From Sphingomonas sp. (GTDB lineage: Bacteria > Pseudomonadota > Alphaproteobacteria > Sphingomonadales > Sphingomonadaceae), in NCBI GenBank assembly GCA_025935515.1, contig JAICVC010000008.1, positions 1 through 25,962 of the forward strand: a stretch of 25,962 nucleotides of DNA, read 5' to 3'. The translations under genes and the position numbers were made by a program. Each line of letters begins with the position of its first letter. Positions within the stretch are counted from its first letter, which is position 1. Positions 15,304 to 23,826 of the stretch are shown in pieces. Under the pieces are notes generated by a model that was not told the origin of the DNA, ran no database searches, and saw only the letters and a list, made by a program, of their open reading frames with translations.

Positions 15304-15945
15304 ATGAGCCGCCCCATTCTCTACGATTACTGGCGTTCGTCGGCCGCCTACCGAGTCCGCATCGCCCTCAATTTGAAGGGCATCGACTACGAAAGCCGCC
15401 AGGTTGATCTCCGCGAGGATGCGCAGAAGGCGGAAGCCTATCGCGCGCTCAACCCGCAGGGGCTGGTGCCGATGCTGGAGATCGACGGGCTGCGGCTGAC
15501 GCAGAGCCTGGCGATCATCAACTATCTCGACCTCAAATATGCCAACCAGCCGCTGATCCCAGCGTCGGCCGCCGAGCGGGCCCATGTCGTCGCGATGGCG
15601 ATGGCGATCGCCTGCGACATTCACCCACTCAACAATTTGCGGGTGCTGAAATATCTCAAGAACGAGCTTGGCCATTCGCAGGACGAGATCGACCGCTGGT
15701 ATGCGCACTGGATTGCAGAGGGGCTGCCGGCGCTGGAGGCGATGGCCCTACCGCGCGCGGGCAAGTTCCTGTTCGGCGATGCGCCGACGGGCGCCGACGT
15801 ATGCCTGGTGCCGCAACTCTACAATGCGCGGCGGTTCAATGTGCCGCTCGACGATTATCCGACGTTGCTGCGGGCCGAGGAGAATGCCAATCAGCTCGAC
15901 GCCTTTGCAGCCGCCCACCCAGACCGTCAGCAGGTGCCAGCATGA
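15304..15945 (+). CDS. maiA: Maleylacetoacetate isomerase (zeta-class GST)
   Basis: This glutathione-dependent enzyme isomerises maleylacetoacetate to fumarylacetoacetate, between HmgA and FahA. It has 213 residues, typical length. The N-terminal thioredoxin-like domain has YDYWRSSAAYRVRIALNLKG, where the serine pair supplies the probable catalytic Ser; the Cys of the SSC form is Ala here, a variation I recall from other bacteria. LNPQGLVPML and QSLAIINYLD bind glutathione. The C-terminal helical domain contains the family segment ACDIHPLNNLRVLKYL. The ATG at 15304 follows the thioesterase by 9 bp, and the stop overlaps the next start (ATGA). It lies about 11 kb from hmgA-fahA, in a peptidase-led operon. 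Confidence 0.95.
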   Translation: MSRPILYDYWRSSAAYRVRIALNLKGIDYESRQVDLREDAQKAEAYRALNPQGLVPMLEIDGLRLTQSLAIINYLDLKYANQPLIPASAAERAHVVAMAMAIACDIHPLNNLRVLKYLKNELGHSQDEIDRWYAHWIAEGLPALEAMALPRAGKFLFGDAPTGADVCLVPQLYNARRFNVPLDDYPTLLRAEENANQLDAFAAAHPDRQQVPA

Positions 15946-16772
15946 ACCGCCCAATGGACCGGGTTTCCAGCATCAACCGCGGCATGACCGAAGGCCTGAA
16001 ACCGCTCGAATCGGTCGACATCCCGCCGATGAAGGACAAGGTCGGGGACGAGGAATGGGCGATCCGCGTCGACCTCGCCGCCGCGTACCGGATGGTGGCC
16101 TATTACGGCTGGGACGATCTCATCTTCACCCATCTTTCGGCGCGCATCCCCGGGCCGGAGCATCATTTCCTGCTGAACCCGTACAATCTGATGTTCGAGG
16201 AAGTGACGGCCTCGTCATTGGTGAAGGTCGATGTGCACGGCAATCCGGTCGAGCCCACGCCGTTCATCACCAACCCCGCCGGCTTCACCATCCATTCAGC
16301 GATCCACACGGCCCGCGATGACGCACAGGCGGTGATGCACCTCCACACACCCGCCGGGCAGGCGGTGTCGGCGCACAACGAGGGGCTGTTGCCGCTGACC
16401 CAGACTGCGATGCTGATCCGCGGCGATGTCGCGTTCCACGAATATGAAGGGGTGGCGGTCGACCTCGACGAGCGCGAGCGGCTGGTCGCCGACCTTGGCG
16501 AGAAGAACGCGATGATCCTGCGCAACCACGGCACCCTCGCCGTGGGCAAGAACGTCGGCGAGTGTTTCATCCGCCTCTATTATCTGGAACGCGCGTGCCA
16601 GGCCCAGATCATGGCGCTGTCGGCCGGCGACCAGGTCAACAATCCGCCCCAGGGCTCGGCCGAGATCACCGCGCAGCAGGGCGCGGTGGGCCTGCCGCTG
16701 GCCGCCAATTTGCTCGCCTGGCCGGCGCTGAAGCGCAAGGCGTACCGGCTCGACCCGAGCTTCGCCACCTGA
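15942..16772 (+). CDS. Class II aldolase/adducin-family protein
   Basis: This 276-residue protein has the zinc-dependent class II aldolase/adducin fold. Visible elements are FTHLSARIPG (about 62-71), FEEVTASSLVKVD with the probable catalytic/metal-adjacent Glu (86/87), HLHTPAGQAVSA with H133 and H135, and ILRNHGTLAVGK with H196. Together these give the three-histidine metal site. Family members act on sugar phosphates, hydroxy-acids or related substrates; longer members such as this one often have no known substrate. Its ATG overlaps the maiA stop as ATGA. The hydroxy-acid oxidase gene starts only 2 bp after its stop. The pairing suggests linked steps on a 2-hydroxy-acid or aldol product, by inference only. 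Confidence 0.9.
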   Translation: MNRPMDRVSSINRGMTEGLKPLESVDIPPMKDKVGDEEWAIRVDLAAAYRMVAYYGWDDLIFTHLSARIPGPEHHFLLNPYNLMFEEVTASSLVKVDVHGNPVEPTPFITNPAGFTIHSAIHTARDDAQAVMHLHTPAGQAVSAHNEGLLPLTQTAMLIRGDVAFHEYEGVAVDLDERERLVADLGEKNAMILRNHGTLAVGKNVGECFIRLYYLERACQAQIMALSAGDQVNNPPQGSAEITAQQGAVGLPLAANLLAWPALKRKAYRLDPSFAT

Positions 16773-16774
16773 GC

Positions 16775-17932
16775 TTGGCGAAGGGGGCCGCCAGCGTCAG
16801 CGATTATCGCGCGCTCGCGAAAGCGCGGCTGCCGCATTTCCTGTTCGAATATCTCGACGGCGGCTCGTACGACGAAGTGACGCTCCGGCGGAACGTCGAA
16901 GATCTGCAAGCGGTCGCCTTGAAGCAGCGCGTCCTGCGCGACGTAGCATCAATCGATCTTTCGACCGAGTTGTTCGGAAAGCGCGTGGATTTGCCAGTCG
17001 GCTTGGGGCCGGTCGGACTGTCGGGCCTTTATGCGCGGCGCGGCGAAGTGCAGGCGGCCAGGGCAGCGGCCGCGGCAGGCGTCCCGTTCACTTTGTCGAC
17101 CCTGAGCGCTTGCTCGATCGGCGAAGTCGCCCGGGCCGCGCCACTCTGGTTCCAGCTCTATATGGTCAAGGACCGCGGCTTCGTCAGCGACATGGTCGCG
17201 CGGGCGAAGGAAGCGGGCTGCGGCGCGCTGCTGCTGACGGTCGACCTCGCGGTGCCCGGCACCCGTTATCGCGATTCTCGCGCCGGCCTGTCGGGCTCGC
17301 TGCGCGGCCCGGCCAGCCGCGCCTTCCAGGTCTTGCGGCGGCCCGACTGGGCGTGGGACGTCGCGGTCCGCGGCCGGCCGATGACGATGGGCAACCTCGA
17401 ACCCCTGCTCGGTTCGGGAGCGGCGCTGGCCGACCTGATGGGGTGGGTCGCAAAAAACTTCGATGCGAGCGTCACCTGGAAAGATGTCGAATGGGTGCGC
17501 TCGCAGTGGCAGGGGCCGCTGATCGTCAAGGGCATCCTCGACCCCGATGACGCCAGGGCCGCAGTCGACAACGGTGCCGACGCAATCGTCGTTTCGAACC
17601 ACGGGGGGCGCCAACTCGACGGCGTGCTGTCGAGCGCCCGCGCCTTGCCCGCCATTGCGGACGCAGTAGCCGGCCGGATGCCGATCCTCGCCGATGGCGG
17701 CGTGCGTTCCGGGCTGGATGTGGTGCGAATGCTCGCGCTGGGGGCTGACTTCGTGCTGCTCGGCCGCGCCTGGGCCTACGCGCTCGCAGCGCGCGGCGAA
17801 GCCGGGGTTGCGCACGTGCTGAAGCTGATCGAGGCTGAAATGCGCGTGGCGATGGCGCTGACGGGCTGCACGAGGATCGACCAGCTCAACGAGCAAATCC
17901 TGGAGCGGAGCGGCAATCAGGCGACGTTTTGA
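16775..17932 (+). CDS. FMN-dependent alpha-hydroxy-acid oxidase/dehydrogenase
   Basis: This TIM-barrel flavoenzyme of the LldD/glycolate-oxidase/mandelate-dehydrogenase family oxidises 2-hydroxy-acids to 2-keto-acids. It has 385 residues from TTG 16775, the only plausible start near the expected N-terminus (SDYRALAKARLPHFLFEYLDGG follows). Catalytic and FMN residues are present: Y26, WFQLYM (Y129), K252 in IVKGIL, H276 and R279 in SNHGGRQLDG, and ILADGGVRSGLDV plus LLGR for phosphate binding. GPVGLSGL replaces the usual APTGL loop. No membrane-binding loop for the respiratory chain can be confirmed. The gene follows the aldolase gene by 2 bp. It ends convergently, overlapping the GGDEF-EAL gene by 16 bp. 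Confidence 0.9.
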   Translation: MAKGAASVSDYRALAKARLPHFLFEYLDGGSYDEVTLRRNVEDLQAVALKQRVLRDVASIDLSTELFGKRVDLPVGLGPVGLSGLYARRGEVQAARAAAAAGVPFTLSTLSACSIGEVARAAPLWFQLYMVKDRGFVSDMVARAKEAGCGALLLTVDLAVPGTRYRDSRAGLSGSLRGPASRAFQVLRRPDWAWDVAVRGRPMTMGNLEPLLGSGAALADLMGWVAKNFDASVTWKDVEWVRSQWQGPLIVKGILDPDDARAAVDNGADAIVVSNHGGRQLDGVLSSARALPAIADAVAGRMPILADGGVRSGLDVVRMLALGADFVLLGRAWAYALAARGEAGVAHVLKLIEAEMRVAMALTGCTRIDQLNEQILERSGNQATF

Positions 17933-20256
17933 CGGGCGCCATCCTGTTGGGTGAACAGGCGGTCGACGTCCGTGGCCGTCATCGGCTCCGCGAACAGATA
18001 GCCCTGGACCGAGGAGCAGCCGTGCGCCCGCAGCTCCATCAGCTGGGCGGTTTCCTCGACGCCTTCGGCGGTGGTCTCGATGCCGAGCGCGCCGGCGAGC
18101 TCGGTGATCGCATGGACGATCGCCGAGGCGCCTTCGCGAGTCAGCAAATTCTGGATGAAGCTGCGGTCGATCTTGAGCTTGTCGAATGGAAAGCTCTGCA
18201 AATAGCTGAGCGACGAATAGCCGGTGCCGAAATCGTCGAGCGCAATCCGCACGCCGAGCGCGCGCAGCGAGTGGAGCAGCCGGAGCGTGACCTCGCCGCC
18301 TTCCAGGAAGATGCTTTCGGTGATTTCGACTTCGAGCCGGTTCGGTTCGAGCCCGCTGTCGGCGAGTGCACGGACAATCGAGTCGTGCAGTGAGCCGCGA
18401 TGGAATTGAACGGCTGACACGTTGACCGCGACGCGGATGCCACCGGGCCATGTCGCCGCGCGCGCCGATGCTTCGCGGATCACCCATGCGCCAAGCGGCA
18501 CAATCAGGCCGGTATCCTCCGCCACCGATACGAAATCCGCTGGCGAGACCAGGCCGCGCTCGGGATGGCGCCAGCGCAGCAACGCTTCGAACGAGCAGAT
18601 CTGGTTCTGCTCGAGGTCGAACAGCGGCTGGTAGAAAAGCTCGAATTCGCGCCGCTCGAGCGCCAGCCGCAGGTCGGCCTCCAGCTGCCGCCGCTGCTGG
18701 GCGCGTTCGTTCAGGCTCTCCTCGAAGAAGGCGTAGGTGCCGCGGCCCGCTTCCTTGGCGCGGTAGAGCGCGAGGTCGGCGCTGCGCAGCAGTGTCTCGC
18801 TCTCCTCGCCGTCCTGCGGTGCGATGGCGATGCCGATGCTGGTCGAAGGCACCACCTCGTTGCCGTCGAGGGTGATCGGTCGCGCCATTTCGCCCAGGAT
18901 GTCCCGCGCCAGCCGGTCGATCGCGTCCCGGTCGTCACCGATGGTTTGCAGGACGACGAACTCATCGCCGCCGAGCCGGGCCACGAAATGCCCGCGGGCG
19001 GCATGCTGCAGGCGTCTCGCCGCTTCAACCAGCAGGGCATCGCCCGCCGGGTGGCCGAGCGTGTCGTTGATCACCTTGAACTGGTCGAGGTCGAGGCAGT
19101 GCAGCGCGAACAGGCCGCCATTGCCGGCGCTGGCGCGGAACGAATGGTCGAGCTGCTGCTGGAACATCGTCCGGTTGGGCAATCCGGTCAGCACGTCGTT
19201 GAACGCGAGCTGGGTGATGCGCTGCTCGCGTTCGGCGATCTTGCCTACCATCTCGTTGAAGCTGTTGGCGAGCCGCGCAAGCTCGTCCTCGCCCCGGACT
19301 CGCACCCGCACATGCTCGCCGTGCGCCAGCCGGCCCGCCGCTTCGTCGAGGCGGGCGAGGGGCTGGGTAATCCGGCCCGCTGCCTTCCAGGTCGCGAAAG
19401 CGACCAACAGCAATCCGAGCAGCGTCATCGCGCCAAGCGCCGCCTGGAGCTTGCGCGCATCGGCCAGTGCCTCGGCCTTGGGATAAGCCAGCAGCAGGAT
19501 CGCGCGCTGCTGCCCGGAGAAGGTCGGCAGCGGCTTGGCGAGCGCGATCGATTGGGTATGACCGAGCGTCATCTCGAAGGCATTGGGCTGCCCGACGTGG
19601 GCCTGCGCCAGCGACGCAGCGCGCCGGTCTAGAGCGGACATGCTTCCCGATGCTTCGGTCCAACGGCCCTGCTCGTAGGCGACGACCGCTGCGTGCAGCG
19701 GGATCGCCGATAGTTGTTCCAGGCCGCGCATCTCGCGCGTGTCGAGGTCGGCCGCGAACACCACCCAGCCAATTAGCGTCGGCGCCATGATTGGCGCGGC
19801 GACGAGCTGGCGCGGGCGTCCGCCGAGCACTGCGATCCCGGTCGATTGCCCGCCATCGAGCGGTTCCCACAGCGACGCGGCCTGCGACACCGGGACGGAC
19901 CGGTCGATCGCCGAGACGCTGCCATCCGCGGTGATGATGAACGCGGTCCGCACCCGCAGGCGCGACGCGGCATTGCCGAGCGCCGACTGCATGGTGGCCT
20001 GGTCACCACTGGCGACGGCGGCGCGAAAGCCGAAGTCGCGTGACAGCAATTGCGCGGCATTCTGCAGCTCGTGCGCCCGCTGCTGCCACAACCGATCGTA
20101 CACAGCCCCGCTCGATTGCAGCTGGCTTTCCACCTCGCGAGAGGCGGAGCCGGCGATCAGCGTGGACAGGGCCGCGGACACGGCCAGCATGGCCGCCGCG
20201 AACAACAGCGCGAACTGGACCGTCAGCCGCGCGCTGAGCGAGCGGAACGGGCGCAT
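17917..20256 (-). CDS. Membrane HAMP-GGDEF-EAL c-di-GMP enzyme with extracytoplasmic sensor
   Basis: This 779-residue inner-membrane protein has TM1 (about 14-34), an extracytoplasmic domain (about 35-271, probably a CACHE-like fold), TM2 (about 272-293), HAMP (about 293-345), GGDEF (about 350-515; RLGGDEF with GGDEF at 429-433) and EAL (about 525-770; SFEALLRWRHPERG with E557, NVSAVQF, EITES, LDDFGTGYSS with D674/D675, K695 in KLKIDRSF, TTAEGVE). Both catalytic motif sets are intact. The RxxD inhibitory site is absent. The sensor probably responds to a periplasmic cue. The ATG at 20256 lies 4 bp after the cupredoxin gene stop, so translation is probably coupled. It is the last gene of the beta-barrel/cupredoxin operon. 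Confidence 0.95.
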   Translation of the reverse strand: MRPFRSLSARLTVQFALLFAAAMLAVSAALSTLIAGSASREVESQLQSSGAVYDRLWQQRAHELQNAAQLLSRDFGFRAAVASGDQATMQSALGNAASRLRVRTAFIITADGSVSAIDRSVPVSQAASLWEPLDGGQSTGIAVLGGRPRQLVAAPIMAPTLIGWVVFAADLDTREMRGLEQLSAIPLHAAVVAYEQGRWTEASGSMSALDRRAASLAQAHVGQPNAFEMTLGHTQSIALAKPLPTFSGQQRAILLLAYPKAEALADARKLQAALGAMTLLGLLLVAFATWKAAGRITQPLARLDEAAGRLAHGEHVRVRVRGEDELARLANSFNEMVGKIAEREQRITQLAFNDVLTGLPNRTMFQQQLDHSFRASAGNGGLFALHCLDLDQFKVINDTLGHPAGDALLVEAARRLQHAARGHFVARLGGDEFVVLQTIGDDRDAIDRLARDILGEMARPITLDGNEVVPSTSIGIAIAPQDGEESETLLRSADLALYRAKEAGRGTYAFFEESLNERAQQRRQLEADLRLALERREFELFYQPLFDLEQNQICSFEALLRWRHPERGLVSPADFVSVAEDTGLIVPLGAWVIREASARAATWPGGIRVAVNVSAVQFHRGSLHDSIVRALADSGLEPNRLEVEITESIFLEGGEVTLRLLHSLRALGVRIALDDFGTGYSSLSYLQSFPFDKLKIDRSFIQNLLTREGASAIVHAITELAGALGIETTAEGVEETAQLMELRAHGCSSVQGYLFAEPMTATDVDRLFTQQDGARQNVA

Positions 20257-20260
20257 TGCC

Positions 20261-20887
20261 TCAGTAGTCCTGCATCGCCATCGCCGGCGGGGGCGGCCGA
20301 AGGCGGACCTGGAAGCCGACGCTGCGCTGCCCGGAGGCGACAGCTTGCTGGAGCTGGCCTCCCGATGCGCGAAGATAGGGATGCCACAAGACTACGCGCC
20401 CCGGTGCATTGGGTGCGTCGGCGAACTGGGCCAGTCCCTGGGCATTGGTTCGCGCGGTCCACGCGCTGTCGGTGACGACGATGAACGCTGCCATCTGGTC
20501 ATGGATGTTGCAACCCAAAGCGACCACGCCGGCTTTCTCGAAATGGACCGTTCGCGACTGGTCCTTGGCGAACAGCCTCAGCTCGAACTTCTTGGCGGCG
20601 GAAAAGGAATAGACATGGTGCTTGGTCGGATCGAGGTTGGGGAAGGACACGTCCGCGCCGACCGGAACGATGGTCAGGAACGGATGGAACTTGAGATCCT
20701 TCTGGGACACCACGACGCGGCCGGCGGCACGCGCGGGACGGGCTGCGTTCCCGGCGGGATACAGCGTGACGACGGCATCGTGGACCGGGCGTCCGGACGG
20801 GTCGACGACGCGCACGGTCAGGGGCGCGGCGGACAGCGGTGAAGCAGCGCCGGCCAACGCCAGCGTGAACAGGATGTTACGCACCAT
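20261..20887 (-). CDS. Secreted cupredoxin-like protein (methylamine-utilisation-like)
   Basis: This 208-residue protein has a Sec signal (MVRNILFTLALAGAASPLSA, cleavage near residue 21). LTVRVVDPSGRPVHDAVVTL (about 23-42) looks like the opening of a CarboxypepD-regulatory-like beta-sandwich. The middle (about 60-140) is cupredoxin-like: FHPFLTIVPVGADVSFPNLD, then KHHVYSF, and GCNIHDQM. H90, C126, H129 and M132 match the type-1 copper pattern, with the amicyanin-like C-x2-H-x2-M spacing. The end (about 145-175) has NAQGLAQF...VVLWHPYL, typical of the same family. Such proteins are often labelled methylamine utilisation protein without evidence. It lies between the beta-barrel gene (48 bp gap) and the GGDEF-EAL gene (4 bp gap). 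Confidence 0.88.
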   Translation of the reverse strand: MVRNILFTLALAGAASPLSAAPLTVRVVDPSGRPVHDAVVTLYPAGNAARPARAAGRVVVSQKDLKFHPFLTIVPVGADVSFPNLDPTKHHVYSFSAAKKFELRLFAKDQSRTVHFEKAGVVALGCNIHDQMAAFIVVTDSAWTARTNAQGLAQFADAPNAPGRVVLWHPYLRASGGQLQQAVASGQRSVGFQVRLRPPPPAMAMQDY

Positions 20888-20935
20888 CGGTCAGCATTAA
20901 GCCTTGAACGGTAAACGGGGCCGCTGCGACCATGG

Positions 20936-22222
20936 TTACCAGCGCATTCGCAGTTCGGCCTGAAGCTGGGTCTGGCGCTGGCGCGGCTCCAGCCCGGACT
21001 CTTCGCGATCCTCGCGCCTGCTGGAGACGTGGAGCAGCTCGACGATGCCGCTGAAGTGATCCCAGTCGCGCTTTGCCGCGAACATCGCCGCCCAGCCCTT
21101 GTCGTCATATTCGTCGCCGACGTCGCTGCCCCGGTTGCGCGTGTCGAACGCGTCCAGACGGGCGGTCAGCCGAACCGTGCCGAATGGCCGCGTGAGCAGC
21201 ACGAACAGCGACCGGAAACGGTTGTCGATCCACCGCCTGCCGGTCTCGTCGGTGCCCATGCGCGTCCGGCCCTGCAGCGCCTGCGCCTTGAATTCTAATC
21301 CCGAACCGAGCTCGGCGGCGACCGCGGCCTGATCGAAACGCGTGTGCCAACCCCATTCGAGATCATCGTTCACCGCTTCGGGATTGGCGCGGTTGTCATA
21401 GCGGAACAGCTCGATGCGGACCGGCGCCGGGGGCTGCCATGCAACCTTCGCATAATAGCCCGGCCGCTCGGCGAACCCCGCTCCCACATCGAGCAGCGGA
21501 TGAGTGTAGGGCGCTTGGTAGAACACCACCGGTTCGTCGAGCGGCGGCAACGGCTGTCGGTGAAAGGCGAGCGTGGTCCGGTCGTGCAGCGCCCAGCCGC
21601 GGAAGGTCATCAGAGTGCCCGAAGTATCGTTGGCGGCCATCAAGGCCGCGGTCAGCCGAAGCTTGTGGCGGCCTGGGTTGAACGCGATCGCACCTTCCGC
21701 CGCGACCGGGCGAACCTCCTCGCCGATCCAGCTGTTGATCGCCGATGGGGTGATCGAGTCCTTCACGTGCCAGTCCGCGCCGTCATGCTCGAGGCTGACC
21801 GGCGGCCACATCAGGCCGGCGCGGGCGGAGAAAGCGAGCCTGCCCGAACGCATCGGCTTGAAGGTCAGGTAGGCCTGGCTGAGACCAGCCTCGGTGCGCT
21901 GCCCGCCGTGCAGCGAACCGACGACGATTGCGCCGAGCGACCAGCTGAGTTGCGGCTTCCACACGAGGCTGATGTTGCCGAGCTGCGGCCTGACGCGAAG
22001 GTCTCCGTTGCTGCCCGAGCGAAGCTTGCCGAAGCCGCCGTTGACCCAGCCTTTTTCACCGTCGACCGCGACGAGGCGCACGTCGCCGCTGAGCTCAAAC
22101 GCGTCGCGTGTGAACAGGCGAAGATCGGTTTCGGCGCTGGCTGGGCCGGCCCATAGCGCTGCGAACGCGCAGCCCAAGGGGATCGCGCCTCGCTTATGCA
22201 GGCGTCGAGCGACACAGCCCAT
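20936..22222 (-). CDS. Predicted outer-membrane beta-barrel protein
   Basis: This 428-residue protein has a signal peptide (about 1-31, RGAIPLGCAFAALWAGPASA) and a body of alternating short strands and polar turns (for example VRPQLGNISLVWKPQLSWSL and KLRLTAALMAAND). The final residues LQAELRMRW end in an aromatic residue, as expected for a BAM-recognised barrel. It carries no plug or TonB box. I do not recognise a named family. Acidic and aromatic-rich segments (DDLEWGWHTRFDQAAVAAEL; SDVGDEYDDKGW) probably lie in loops or strands. The ATG at 22222 is chosen, although its ribosome site is weak. It is first in an operon with the cupredoxin and GGDEF-EAL genes, so it may be a porin or the anchor of an envelope sensing unit. 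Confidence 0.85.
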   Translation of the reverse strand: MGCVARRLHKRGAIPLGCAFAALWAGPASAETDLRLFTRDAFELSGDVRLVAVDGEKGWVNGGFGKLRSGSNGDLRVRPQLGNISLVWKPQLSWSLGAIVVGSLHGGQRTEAGLSQAYLTFKPMRSGRLAFSARAGLMWPPVSLEHDGADWHVKDSITPSAINSWIGEEVRPVAAEGAIAFNPGRHKLRLTAALMAANDTSGTLMTFRGWALHDRTTLAFHRQPLPPLDEPVVFYQAPYTHPLLDVGAGFAERPGYYAKVAWQPPAPVRIELFRYDNRANPEAVNDDLEWGWHTRFDQAAVAAELGSGLEFKAQALQGRTRMGTDETGRRWIDNRFRSLFVLLTRPFGTVRLTARLDAFDTRNRGSDVGDEYDDKGWAAMFAAKRDWDHFSGIVELLHVSSRREDREESGLEPRQRQTQLQAELRMRW

Positions 22223-22313
22223 GCCGCGAAGGTTAACGGAATGTGGTTAAGATAATGATGAGGATAAGGGTCGCACCCATTCGCGCTCGTGACCGAGCGC
22301 TCCGATTGGCGGT

Positions 22314-22338
22314 CTTGGCAGTCCCCCGGACTGCCAAG
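22314..22338 (-). terminator. Perfect 11-bp hairpin after tRNA-Pro
   Basis: CTTGGCAGTCC (22314-22324) and GGACTGCCAAG (22328-22338) form a perfect 11-bp stem with loop CCC, 9 bp beyond the 3' end of tRNA-Pro. There is no clear T-run. Because it is the first structure after the tRNA on the minus strand, termination or tRNA 3'-end processing is the simplest role. Confidence 0.6.
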
Positions 22339-22347
22339 CTGCGTCAA

Positions 22348-22424
22348 TGGTCGGGGAGAGAGGATTCGAACCTCCGGCCCCTGCCTCCCGAAGACAGTGC
22401 TCTACCAGGCTGAGCTACTCCCCG
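22348..22424 (-). tRNA. tRNA-Pro (anticodon CGG)
   Basis: This is a 77-base cloverleaf with encoded CCA. The acceptor is CGGGGAG/CTCCCCG, the D-arm GCTC/GAGC, the anticodon stem CTGTC/GGCAG and the loop TTCGGGA with CGG (plus-strand 22388-22390). The T-arm is GGAGG/CCTCT with TTCGAAT. It reads CCG codons. Confidence 0.96.
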
Positions 22425-22518
22425 ACCGGAACCCGCTTGAAGTGCGACGGAAGAGGTCGCGGCGGGAGCCAAGGCCGCGGCTAGATAGAAGGGGGTTGCC
22501 GGAAGCGCAACCCGGCAA

Positions 22519-23817
22519 TCAGCGCCCGAGGGCGCGCAGCCAATCCTCGACCCGGACAAACTTCTCGCGCGGGCTTCCGGGACGGGCGCGGCTGGTCTCA
22601 GTTTCCTCGATCTTGCGCCAGTCGTCATAATCGGTCGGCATGATTCCGCGTTGTTCGAGCAACCGCTTCAGGCCTTCGGCGCCGGCGCGACCGCCTGAGG
22701 TTCCCGCCGGCAGCGCGGCAACGACCTGGTCGGCGACCTCATAGCCATCCGGACGGTTGGTGCCGATGGTGCCGGTCGGCCCGCGGCGAGCCCAGCCGAC
22801 GGCGAAGAGCCGGTCGCCGATGCGCCCGCCATTGTTGACGAACTTGCCGCCCTCGAATGGCACGTCGGGAATCGGCGAGGTGGAATAGCCGATCGCGGTG
22901 ACGACCAGCGACGCCGGCACTTCGTAGGTTTCGCCGGTGCCGCGCGCGGCTCCGCGGTCGTCGAGAACCGTGCGTTCGACGATGATCCGCTCAGCCTTGC
23001 CGTCCCCCTCGATCGCGACCGGCTTGGCGAAGAAATCGAAGATGATGCGCTTGGCCTTGTCGGGTTCGAGATCGGCGAAGCCGCGCAGCAGGCCGACCGA
23101 CTTGCGCAGGCCCGGGTCGAGCGGCTCGTCGGCTTCGACTGGCGGGAAGTCGGCGGGGTCGATCACGGGGACCGCGGCCTCGAGATGGCCGAGCTCCCCC
23201 AATTCCTTTGGAGTCATCGCGATCTGGTGCGGACCCCGGCGGCCGAGGATGGTGATCGTCCGGATCGCCGATTTGTCGAGCGCGTCGAGCGCATGGCCGA
23301 CGATGTCCGAGCCCTCGAATTCATGGGCGGTCTTGGACAGGATGCGCGCGCAATCGAGCGCGACATTGCCGGCGCCGACCACTGCCGCATGTCCGCCGGC
23401 CACCGGCGGGTCGAGATGGGCGAACTCCGGATGGCCGTTGTACCAGCCGACGAACTCCGCGGAGCCGACCACGCCCGGCAGATCCTCGCCGGGAATGCCG
23501 AGCTTGCGGTCGTGCGGCGCGCCGGTCGCCAGAATGACTGCGTCGTAGTGGTCGAGAAGCTCCGCGACCGACACGTCGCGGCCGACCGAAACATTGCCGA
23601 TGAAATCGACCCCCGCGCTCTCGGCGACCTTGTCGTAGCGCTTGCTGACGGCCTTGAGCGACTGGTGGTCGGGGGCGACTCCGAAGCGGATCAGGCCGTA
23701 GGGGACGGGATAGCGGTCGAGGATGTCGACGCGCGCCGTCTCGCCATAGGCCTTTTCCAGCGCTTCGGCGGTGTAGAAGCCCGCAGGCCCCGAACCGACC
23801 ACTGCGAAATGCCGCAT
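22519..23817 (-). CDS. Ferredoxin--NADP+ reductase (FprA/adrenodoxin-reductase type)
   Basis: This FAD-dependent oxidoreductase of 432 residues passes electrons between NADPH and ferredoxin-like carriers. The N-terminal VGSGPAGFYTAEAL is the FAD dinucleotide motif. VPYGLIRFGVAPDHQ and ILATGAPHDRKLGIPGEDL are hallmarks of the adrenodoxin-reductase branch, and VVGAGNVALDCARIL is the NADP site with ITILGRRGPHQIA nearby. FAVGWARRGPTGTIGTNRPD closes the FAD site. The ATG at 23817 follows GGGAGGG. A palindromic repeat occupies the space directly upstream. Its redox partner is not encoded in the window. Confidence 0.93.
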   Translation of the reverse strand: MRHFAVVGSGPAGFYTAEALEKAYGETARVDILDRYPVPYGLIRFGVAPDHQSLKAVSKRYDKVAESAGVDFIGNVSVGRDVSVAELLDHYDAVILATGAPHDRKLGIPGEDLPGVVGSAEFVGWYNGHPEFAHLDPPVAGGHAAVVGAGNVALDCARILSKTAHEFEGSDIVGHALDALDKSAIRTITILGRRGPHQIAMTPKELGELGHLEAAVPVIDPADFPPVEADEPLDPGLRKSVGLLRGFADLEPDKAKRIIFDFFAKPVAIEGDGKAERIIVERTVLDDRGAARGTGETYEVPASLVVTAIGYSTSPIPDVPFEGGKFVNNGGRIGDRLFAVGWARRGPTGTIGTNRPDGYEVADQVVAALPAGTSGGRAGAEGLKRLLEQRGIMPTDYDDWRKIEETETSRARPGSPREKFVRVEDWLRALGR

Positions 23818-23826
23818 TTACCCTCC

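Noticed and set aside
16949..18487. 512-codon minus-strand frame spanning two genes
   Set aside because: It runs antisense to the hydroxy-acid oxidase and out of frame through the EAL domain, both of which are convincing genes.
18565..19632. 355-codon plus-strand frame opposite the GGDEF-EAL gene
   Set aside because: Antisense to intact GGDEF and HAMP coding sequence, with no domain of its own.
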